Shown: in pieces, positions 1-5,186 of the stretch
Layout of the letters: every line of letters begins with the position of its first letter
Position numbering within the stretch: the first letter of the stretch is position 1
Assembly: GCA_937959095.1 (NCBI GenBank)
Contig: CALGLY010000652.1
Coordinates: forward strand, 1-9,532
Reading direction: 5' to 3'
DNA: 9,532 nucleotides
DNA from: an uncultured Saprospiraceae bacterium
Lineage (GTDB): Bacteria; Bacteroidota; Bacteroidia; Chitinophagales; Saprospiraceae
The notes under the pieces: generated by a model
Databases searched by the model: none
Told to the model about the DNA's origin: nothing
Seen by the model: only the letters and a program-made list of their open reading frames with translations
Made by a program: the position numbers and the translations under genes

Positions 1-124
1 TAATTTTAAAAATTAAAAAACATATAATTTGTAAACGTTTGATTATCTGCTCTTAATTTTTTTTTAACACATTTTACTTAAATATACTTGTTTACGATAA
101 TTTGAAAAAAAATTAAACGATAAA
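1..124. other. AT-rich intergenic segment downstream of the caspase gene
   Basis: This stretch is very AT-rich and has no ORF worth calling. On the minus strand, just after the caspase stop, there is an 8-T run at 106-113, but I find no stable GC stem before it, so I do not call an intrinsic terminator. An 8-bp palindrome AAACGTTT lies at 33-40. The 10-mer TACTTAAATA at 75-84 recurs at 3036-3045 inside the dyad upstream of the oxidoreductase gene, which may be chance in such AT-rich DNA. TAnTTTG-like strings at 25-31 and 98-104 are one base short of the Bacteroidota -7 consensus. Confidence 0.4.
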
Positions 125-1465
125 TCAGTCACGAATCACGGCAATTGGCATATTTTGGTCGAAGACTCCTGTTAAAATAGGTGTTTGCATATTGGCAGTA
201 TAATGCCGCACTTTTTCTCGCGCATAGTCATATAATTCTTGTATGGTCACAATTTTATCAGCATCCATATCTGCATGACCTTTTAAGCCACGGATAATAA
301 AATGACTAAATACCCCCGAGCGCAAACCACCATCTTCTAAGGAATACTCTCGCTCCTTTGAGGAGAGTAGTAAGGCTGTGCCTCCATCGGATGAATTGAA
401 CGCATCGTAATAACGTTGCAAATCTTTATCCACCTCTACAGAACGCATGGCATAGTAGCCACCTGAATGACAAGCATCAGCAATCACAATTTTGTGTTTT
501 GCCTTTGATTGTTCTAAAATTTCTCGAATATCACGGTGCAATACTTCTTGGTCTTTACCGTCATAATCAACGGGTAAGAAGGAACCTGCTAATCCGTGTC
601 CTGAGAAATAGAACAGTGCTACATCATTTTCATCAGCCTTCCATAGAGTTTTACGCAGGGTTGCCAAAATGTTTCGATAAGTCGCGTTTTCATCAATTAA
701 AATTTTGATTTGCTTATCTGGAATTGCACCTCCTTCTGGGCTTTTCAAGAAGGCATATATCTGATAAGCATCATCATCCGTGAAGCGCAAGGAAGGCATG
801 TGATCATAGCTACCCACGCCTACTACTACAGCCCATACTTTTACTGCATTATCAAACGTTGGTTTCACTTCCTCGGCAGGCGTATATGCCCATGTATCAG
901 CACGACTATCTTCTATCCACTCATCTCGAATGATTTGTCCATCAGGCTTTATCAGTACACCTTGTCCGTGTCGCATTCCATTTATCCAATTGCCTTTGTA
1001 GGTCGAGCCATCTGTATAGACCATTTTTCCTTCGCCTTCTTGCAAACCATTTTTCAAGTTCCCCTCGTAGAGATTGCCATTCGCAAAAGAATATAAGCCC
1101 ATTCCATTTGGATTACCTTCATGCCACTGTCCCAAATAGCGGTCGCCATTGGCATAGTACATTTCTCCCTGTCCGTGAAAATGATTCTTTTGGAAATCAC
1201 CTACATAGGTATCTCCATTCTTGAAGGTGAAGCGGCCTCTTCCTTGTCGGCGTTGCCCTTGCCAGTCACCGACATAGCGATTTCCATTAGAAAAATGCAA
1301 AATCCCTTGTCCGTGAATCTGTCCATTTTGGAAGTTTCCGATATACTTCGCGCCGCTTTTATAGAGGTAGGTACCATGTCCATTTTCGCAATTTCCTTTA
1401 ATACATTGCGCGGATAAAGCAGTAACGAAGCAAAAAATAACGACTATACTCAGTAGCTCTCTCAT
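125..1465 (-). CDS. Secreted MORN-repeat / caspase-like (peptidase C14) protein
   Basis: The 446-residue protein should be a cysteine peptidase of the caspase/orthocaspase fold carried behind a MORN-repeat stalk and exported. Residues 1-20 form a signal peptide ending SAQ before C21. Six 23-residue MORN repeats run from 41 to 178 (each begins Y-x-G-x and contains a G-x-G turn), preceded by a half repeat. The peptidase domain spans about 208-440: strand VWAVVVGV, catalytic His290 in YFSGHG, catalytic Cys332 in DACHSGG, with Asp330 where metacaspases bind a basic P1 residue. Residues 399-410 (D-x-D-x-D...E) fit an EF-hand-like loop; many metacaspases need calcium. Both catalytic residues are present, so it is probably active, with basic-residue specificity inferred. 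Cell location beyond the inner membrane and the substrate are unknown. The ATG at 1465 gives a clean signal peptide; no Shine-Dalgarno is evident. Confidence 0.93.
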   Translation of the reverse strand: MRELLSIVVIFCFVTALSAQCIKGNCENGHGTYLYKSGAKYIGNFQNGQIHGQGILHFSNGNRYVGDWQGQRRQGRGRFTFKNGDTYVGDFQKNHFHGQGEMYYANGDRYLGQWHEGNPNGMGLYSFANGNLYEGNLKNGLQEGEGKMVYTDGSTYKGNWINGMRHGQGVLIKPDGQIIRDEWIEDSRADTWAYTPAEEVKPTFDNAVKVWAVVVGVGSYDHMPSLRFTDDDAYQIYAFLKSPEGGAIPDKQIKILIDENATYRNILATLRKTLWKADENDVALFYFSGHGLAGSFLPVDYDGKDQEVLHRDIREILEQSKAKHKIVIADACHSGGYYAMRSVEVDKDLQRYYDAFNSSDGGTALLLSSKEREYSLEDGGLRSGVFSHFIIRGLKGHADMDADKIVTIQELYDYAREKVRHYTANMQTPILTGVFDQNMPIAVIRD

Positions 1466-1524
1466 GATGTGCTCTGGATTTAAGAAACAAGTGTGTAATG
1501 TGTGAGCGAAAAATTGTAATGTTC

Positions 1525-1557
1525 CATTTCTATGAATGTCTTAGATTCATAAAAATG
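1525..1557. repeat. 33-bp imperfect palindrome upstream of the caspase gene
   Basis: Arms 1525-1537 and 1545-1557 pair at 12 of 13 positions (one C/A mismatch at 1530/1552) around the 7-base loop GTCTTAG. It lies 60 bp upstream of the caspase start codon, where an operator or a leader hairpin would sit. Neither side has a long T-run, so a terminator role is not obvious. Confidence 0.5.
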
Positions 1558-1649
1558 AATATTTTGAGCAAAACTTGTCGAGATGATTATAACATCACTA
1601 TGTCTGTAGTGATTATTGATGGATTTGTCAAGATTGAATTTCTTTTACG

Positions 1650-1721
1650 TTCTTTGATAAACCCGCCTGCTCCGTTTGTCGGGCAGGTTTCGTTTCCTTT
1701 TTATCAGGATTTCTCAAAGAA
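1650..1721. terminator. Nested hairpin element, possible terminator or dispersed repeat
   Basis: The outer arms TTCTTTGATAAA (1650-1661) and TTTCTCAAAGAA (1710-1721) match at 11 of 12 positions and enclose a GC-rich inner hairpin. In the inner hairpin CCTGC (1666-1670) plus CCG (1672-1674) pairs with CGG (1680-1682) plus GCAGG (1683-1687), with one bulged T and a TTTGT loop. On the plus strand a T-rich stretch follows both the inner stem (1688-1702) and the outer stem (1722-1729). It is the only GC-rich patch in this gap. It could terminate transcription or be a short mobile palindromic repeat; both neighbours lie on the minus strand, where the T-tails are poorer. Confidence 0.45.
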
Positions 1722-1734
1722 TCTTTTTTGTATT

Positions 1735-1802
1735 GATTTAAGTTCTAACTATCTTTTAAGTTTATTATTGCCTAAGAATATCTTAAAAAATAGACTTAAA
1801 TC
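1735..1802. repeat. Long AT-rich hairpin downstream of the oxidoreductase gene
   Basis: GATTTAAGT (1735-1743) pairs with ACTTAAATC (1794-1802), and CTATCTTTTAAG (1749-1760) pairs with CTTAAAAAATAG (1782-1793) with one mismatch. This gives about 20 pairs with a 5-base bulge on one side. It begins 69 bp past the oxidoreductase stop. The transcript following it on the minus strand is A-rich rather than U-rich, so a classical terminator is unlikely; a 3'-end stabilising stem or a remnant palindrome fits better. Confidence 0.5.
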
Positions 1803-1871
1803 TTAAGACTCGAACAGTAAGCCCCATACAAGTGTTTTTAGATTGAAAAATGTCACCTTCCTGCTGAATAA

Positions 1872-3005
1872 TCAGCTTTTGCTTATCATTTCTGCTGCTC
1901 GCTCCCCGATGCTTGTACCTATTGCAATACCCATGCCGCCCATCCGAACGGCTATTCCTACACGACTCGATTGCATAGCAACGATAGGTTTTTTTTGTGT
2001 GCCAACGCCTAAAATTCCACTCCACCATTGTGCTATTTCTACTTCTTGATTGGGCAAAATAACAGTTCGTAATATTTCTTTCAGAGCATTTTGAATAAGG
2101 GGCGTATTACCAAATTGATCCGTCTGTTCCGCTTCAGGAGCTAAATTTCGTCCGCCTCCCAAGAGGATTCGATTTCTTACATTTCTAAAATAAAAATAGC
2201 CTTTATCGTAATGGAAGCAGCCGCGTATTTTCAGGTCAGGGATGGGCGCTGTGATAAGGACTTGATTCCGTGCTGCATTCACCGCCAATTCGGGCAATAA
2301 GTGTCGCGCAAAACCATTTGTAGCAACTAGCACGCGTTTTGCCTGTAGGCGTATGCCATTCGATGCCACAATTTCTACTTGCTTGTTTTCTTCTCGTAGG
2401 GTTTTTACTTCAAAGCCATTCAATACTTGAATGCCTTGCTGCAAAGCCATTTGATAAAGTGCTTGCATCATTTTTGCGGGGTGCAATTGCCCTTCCACCC
2501 GCGAGCGGATGATATGCTGAATACCTGAAAAACCTAAATGAGGTAAATAATCATCTACTACCGAAAAAGTACCTTGCCAGCCTGTGATTTCAGCAAATTT
2601 AGTATTGAAATACTCTAGTTTTTCTTTGCAAGCTTCAAAAATAGGAGCTTCTTCTTCCCGAAAAACTTCATAGCCACCATGATGCACATAGCCCAACTGC
2701 CGAACGGTGAGTTTGGAACGAAGTCGCTGCAAGCCCTCCCAACGCTCGCGCACCAAACTCCAAACCTCTTCTTCACGGTGATGTTCTAGGTCATCGAGCA
2801 GTTCTGTAGGACTACCAAAGCAAGCAAAGCCCGCATTGCGGGTACTCGCACCTGTGGGCAGTGTGCCACGCTCTAGCACCACTATATGCGCATTGGGATG
2901 TAGGCTTCGATAATGAAGGGCTGCATTCAAGCCTACTATTCCGCTACCGATGATGGCTAAATCGGTTTTTTGTAAAAAAGTATCATGTTCCCAATAACTA
3001 TTCAT
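1872..3005 (-). CDS. DAO-family FAD-dependent oxidoreductase
   Basis: The 377-residue protein is a D-amino-acid-oxidase-type flavoenzyme, expected in the cytoplasm and oxidising an amine or amino-acid-like substrate. The Rossmann dinucleotide motif is AIIGSGIVG (G20-x-G22-x-x-G25), followed by the second strand ending in Glu45, which should bind the adenosine ribose. Next come the PTGASTRNAGF segment (50-60) near the flavin, VLVATNGFA (225-233), an LLGGGRN motif (281-287), WWSGILGVG (327-335) and the C-terminal FAD-contact segment GGMGIAIGT (356-364). Length is normal and no key residue is missing. From memory, similar proteins with ASTRNAGFACFG are common in Bacteroidota, but I cannot name a substrate. 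It is divergent from the PspC gene; the 149-bp gap should hold both promoters. The start at 3005 puts the Rossmann strand at residue 15, with no better ATG downstream. Confidence 0.92.
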   Translation of the reverse strand: MNSYWEHDTFLQKTDLAIIGSGIVGLNAALHYRSLHPNAHIVVLERGTLPTGASTRNAGFACFGSPTELLDDLEHHREEEVWSLVRERWEGLQRLRSKLTVRQLGYVHHGGYEVFREEEAPIFEACKEKLEYFNTKFAEITGWQGTFSVVDDYLPHLGFSGIQHIIRSRVEGQLHPAKMMQALYQMALQQGIQVLNGFEVKTLREENKQVEIVASNGIRLQAKRVLVATNGFARHLLPELAVNAARNQVLITAPIPDLKIRGCFHYDKGYFYFRNVRNRILLGGGRNLAPEAEQTDQFGNTPLIQNALKEILRTVILPNQEVEIAQWWSGILGVGTQKKPIVAMQSSRVGIAVRMGGMGIAIGTSIGERAAEMISKS

Positions 3006-3022
3006 GGTGTAAAGTTCGTTTA

Positions 3023-3044
3023 ATTTAAGTACTCATACTTAAAT
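3023..3044. promoter_or_regulatory. Perfect 9-bp dyad in the divergent promoter region
   Basis: ATTTAAGTA (3023-3031) and TACTTAAAT (3036-3044) are perfect inverted arms around CTCA. The dyad starts 17 bp upstream of the oxidoreductase start codon. Its position suggests an operator for a dimeric regulator, or a short leader hairpin of that gene. The assignment rests on symmetry and position only. Confidence 0.4.
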
Positions 3045-3154
3045 ACGGGATAAAAGTTGAAAGAAAAATTGAACAGTTTTTGAAAAATGCTGTTGGTTTT
3101 TTATTTTGAGTTTTTAGAAGTTAGAAAACAGTATTTTCAGGAAGTACTAAAATT

Positions 3155-3379
3155 ATGCAAAACGTAAAACAAACATTAGAGCGCTCTGCTTTCGGAGTAT
3201 GTAGTTATCTAGGACAGAAAATTGGCATTTCTTCACTGCGTGTACGTGTCTATTTCATTTATGCGACCTTTGTAGCATTGGGATCGCCTATCATCATCTA
3301 TTTGTTTCTTGCTTTTTGGATGAATATTCGACAATATATCAAGAACAATCGCTTGGTATTTCGCTCTAGGTTTGAATAA
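3155..3379 (+). CDS. Short PspC-domain membrane protein
   Basis: The 74-residue protein matches the PspC domain layout: a GVCSYLGQKIGI segment (14-25) like the family's G-V-C-G-G-L-A-x-x-x-G-I, then S-x-L-R-V-R (27-31), and one hydrophobic membrane helix (about 31-57). It is essentially the bare domain, placed in the inner membrane. In PspC of proteobacteria the domain works in membrane-stress signalling; stand-alone copies in Bacteroidota have no settled role that I know of. The ATG at 3155 is preceded by CAGGAAG (3139-3145) at a workable distance, one of the few Shine-Dalgarno-like sequences here. The lipoprotein gene follows after 16 bases, so the two are probably co-transcribed. Confidence 0.85.
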   Translation: MQNVKQTLERSAFGVCSYLGQKIGISSLRVRVYFIYATFVALGSPIIIYLFLAFWMNIRQYIKNNRLVFRSRFE

Positions 3380-3395
3380 AAAAAACCTAAGAAGT

Positions 3396-3935
3396 ATGAA
3401 GTTTTCTATTTTTTTTTCTCTCTGTTTGCTATTGTTTAATTGTGTCCCACCACCTTCTAATCCTGTAGGCATAGATAAACGTTTTCGTACGACAGCACCT
3501 TCTTTACTCTATTTCAAAAATATCCGGAGTAGCTCTTACAACACTAGTCAAAACCCTGCCACACGTATAGATTATTACAAACTTCGCCAATGGAAAAAAC
3601 AAAATAGCACTCCAGTTTTTTACCCAACTATCGTAAATGATTGGATGAATGACGCCGCCTATATCCAACTAGAGCCGAATACTTTCTCGGGCTTGCCTAA
3701 AGATAAAATTCGGTTGGAAATTGCGGGTAAATCCCATGAATTGCAGCTGAGAACGGATAATTTTATCGCTAGTACCGATTTAGCTACTCAACTTCTAATC
3801 GCACTTGAAGCTGGGAATAAAATCAGTATCAAGACTACAGATAGTACGACCTTTACTCTATTTGAAGATAAACTCGAAAAAAACAGTTTTGTGACTACCA
3901 TAAAAGACTATTTGAAATTGGTAGAGCAACGATAG
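3396..3935 (+). CDS. Uncharacterised small lipoprotein
   Basis: The 179-residue product begins with a short hydrophobic signal (3-15) ending LLFNC. Cys16 is the likely lipidated residue; the lipobox L-F-N-C is loose but acceptable for Bacteroidota. A proline-rich CVPPPSNP follows, then a mature domain of about 160 residues. It contains LYFKNIRSSSY (47-57), a basic-aromatic stretch IDYYKLRQWKKQ (67-78), and a C-terminal part that looks alternately beta and helical. I do not recognise the family or any catalytic motif. I start at the ATG at 3396: a TTG 24 bases upstream would add MNKKNLRS and overlap the PspC stop. Spacing of 16 bases from the PspC gene suggests an operon and a shared envelope role. 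Confidence 0.78.
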   Translation: MKFSIFFSLCLLLFNCVPPPSNPVGIDKRFRTTAPSLLYFKNIRSSSYNTSQNPATRIDYYKLRQWKKQNSTPVFYPTIVNDWMNDAAYIQLEPNTFSGLPKDKIRLEIAGKSHELQLRTDNFIASTDLATQLLIALEAGNKISIKTTDSTTFTLFEDKLEKNSFVTTIKDYLKLVEQR

Positions 3936-4096
3936 CTACGGAAAAACACCCACTTAGTTTCCTTATTCCAACCCAATTATCCCCTAAAAACTGGACTTTA
4001 TCCCAAATTTTGTTACCATATTCATCGAAATTCGTCTATCTATTGGGAGAATGGCTTTGTTTGCCCTATATTTATTGCTGACGAAGAACTTATGAA

Positions 4097-4213
4097 ATGA
4101 TCAAAGAACAAGTTATCGATTTTAGGTTGCTTATTTTTCTGTGCTTCAAGGCTTGTCTGCTACAAGCAGGCACGAAGAATGCACATAGCCTATGCTACGT
4201 AAATGATGAGTAA
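4097..4213 (+). CDS. Doubtful 38-codon ORF
   Basis: An ATG frame of 38 codons encodes a peptide with a hydrophobic centre (RLLIFLCFKACLLQ, residues 10-23) and a polar end finishing YVNDE. It lies between the lipoprotein and the OmpA-like gene on the same strand and overlaps the next short ORF by 11 bases. The central hydrophobic segment could be a membrane helix. I do not recognise it. It may equally be chance, or a decayed gene fragment; I see no ribosome binding site. Confidence 0.15.
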   Translation: MIKEQVIDFRLLIFLCFKACLLQAGTKNAHSLCYVNDE

Positions 4214-4292
4214 CGAAGTAGCACTGAAAAAGAAGCGCATCAAATCGGTAAGTTGTTTTTTTACCATTTCTCTACTTTCAACAATCATATAA
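4203..4292 (+). CDS. Doubtful 29-codon ORF ending 2 bases before the OmpA-like start
   Basis: The frame begins with two ATGs (4203, 4206), has a basic stretch LKKKRIK (residues 8-14) and a hydrophobic tail. Its stop TAA is separated by two bases from the ATG of the OmpA-like gene. That spacing would suit a leader peptide coupled to the downstream gene. There is no Shine-Dalgarno and the ORF is very short, so chance is quite possible. Confidence 0.15.
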   Translation: MMSNEVALKKKRIKSVSCFFTISLLSTII

Positions 4293-4294
4293 TT

Positions 4295-5107
4295 ATGTCT
4301 AAAAGTTTAAAACTGCTTCTTTGGGGATTAGTTACTTTGCTATACCTCATTTTCGCTTGTTGGTACTTTTTCTGTTGCTGTTTGGATGTCTGTAATCCAG
4401 CAGTCGCCCAATATGAAGAAGTGCAAACGACAGAGCCGATAGTCTTTAATATATCGGATACCATTGCAGTAACTAAAAACCCTTTTTCAGCTTATCGTTC
4501 CAGAATATTGGCGAGTAATGGAAAAGATAGCATATTGCAAATTGTAGGCTATTATGTCAATGACCCGAATATGGGTATAGCACGAGCCAATGAAGTGCGT
4601 AAACTCTTTCCGAACGTTCCAGATGATTTAATAGATATTCGTACCAGCAAAGTTCCTAGTTTGAGGAGGGTTGCAGATAATGAATATGTAGCATCCGAAG
4701 TAAATTGGCTTCCTCCGCGACCTGTGGAAACAGAAGCGCCACCTGCACCGCGTGTAGAAGACTTGAACGGCAAACAGCTCATCTATTTCCCAACCAACTC
4801 TGATCGAAAAATTGCTGATTCAGAAGTGGATGCCTACTTGGATAAAGTAGCAGAGCGCGTCAAGATAACAGGGGAACGTATTGAGCTAACAGGACATACC
4901 GATGATCGAAATACCGATGAATATAATCAGGCATTAGGGAAGCGTCGTGCCGATAAGATTAAGCAACTTTTAGTTGCTAAAGGAATTGCTTCCGATCAAA
5001 TAAGTGCTGTATCAAAAGGCGAAAAAGAGCCGACAGCATCTAATAATACCGAACGTGGGCAACAAGCCAATCGTCGAGTGGAATTGATCTTGGTGAAGAC
5101 GGAATAA
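4295..5107 (+). CDS. Membrane-anchored OmpA-like peptidoglycan-binding protein
   Basis: The 270-residue protein should tether the envelope to peptidoglycan. Residues 5-26 are a hydrophobic anchor or uncleaved signal, followed by a Cys cluster (22, 27-29, 33). The C-terminal OmpA-like domain (about 160-268) is complete: TGHTDD (199-204), helix ALGKRRADKI (213-222) and NRRVEL (259-264). Asp203 and Arg218 have the 15-residue spacing of the diaminopimelate-binding Asp/Arg pair known from Acinetobacter OmpA. Residues 78-118 look like a shortened relic of the same fold (GYY at 85-87, then GIARANEV) with the Arg kept but no Asp in the binding position. A Pro-rich linker (140-152) separates the two. 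No beta-barrel is present. I use the ATG at 4295; the frame is open upstream only to a TTG at 4253. The HhH gene follows after 79 bp, probably in the same transcript. Confidence 0.9.
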   Translation: MSKSLKLLLWGLVTLLYLIFACWYFFCCCLDVCNPAVAQYEEVQTTEPIVFNISDTIAVTKNPFSAYRSRILASNGKDSILQIVGYYVNDPNMGIARANEVRKLFPNVPDDLIDIRTSKVPSLRRVADNEYVASEVNWLPPRPVETEAPPAPRVEDLNGKQLIYFPTNSDRKIADSEVDAYLDKVAERVKITGERIELTGHTDDRNTDEYNQALGKRRADKIKQLLVAKGIASDQISAVSKGEKEPTASNNTERGQQANRRVELILVKTE

Positions 5108-5186
5108 GGAATTATACGTTCAGATAATTTCAGATACCTTTTTATTTAAAAATATATAATTAAAAATATACAAAACCAACTATATT

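Larger units (their letters stand above)
1466..1871. other. Intergenic region rich in inverted repeats, no convincing gene
   Basis: This is the gap between the 3' end of the oxidoreductase gene and the 5' end of the caspase gene, both on the minus strand, so it should hold the end of one unit and the promoter of the other. An open frame on the plus strand (1498-1806) crosses all three inverted repeats and its product resembles nothing I know, so I do not call it. I could not find a consensus TAnnTTTG box for the caspase gene. The three dyads are listed separately. Confidence 0.6.
3936..4294 (+). other. Gap of 359 bp before the OmpA-like gene
   Basis: No solid gene is visible. The segment contains two doubtful short ORFs (4097-4213 and 4203-4292, listed separately) and two short inverted repeats: GCTTGT/ACAAGC (4151-4156 with 4162-4167) and TGCTAC/GTAGCA (4193-4198 with 4218-4223). 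I found no convincing terminator for the lipoprotein gene; the GGAAA/TTTCC pair after its stop is weak. No consensus TAnnTTTG box was found for the OmpA-like gene, though its promoter is expected here. Confidence 0.5.

Noticed and set aside
104..127. Intrinsic terminator for the caspase gene
   Set aside because: There is an 8-T run on the minus strand but no stable stem precedes it.
499..1417. Plus-strand open frames opposite the caspase gene
   Set aside because: They are antisense to a gene with clear domain evidence; the repeated MORN codons keep these frames open.
1498..1806. 102-codon plus-strand open frame in the gap between the caspase and oxidoreductase genes
   Set aside because: It runs through three inverted repeats, its product is compositionally odd and resembles no family, and no promoter or ribosome site supports it.
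3372..3395. TTG start giving the lipoprotein an 8-residue extension
   Set aside because: It would put charged residues ahead of an already good lipoprotein signal and overlap the PspC stop; the ATG at 3396 fits better.
4253..4294. TTG start for the OmpA-like gene
   Set aside because: The extra residues do not resemble a signal peptide, and the ATG at 4295 directly begins a normal anchor (MSKSLKLLLW).
4346..4360. Lipobox I-F-A-C (Cys22) in the OmpA-like protein
   Set aside because: The residues after the Cys are strongly hydrophobic (WYFFCCC), unlike a mature lipoprotein start, so a membrane anchor is likelier.
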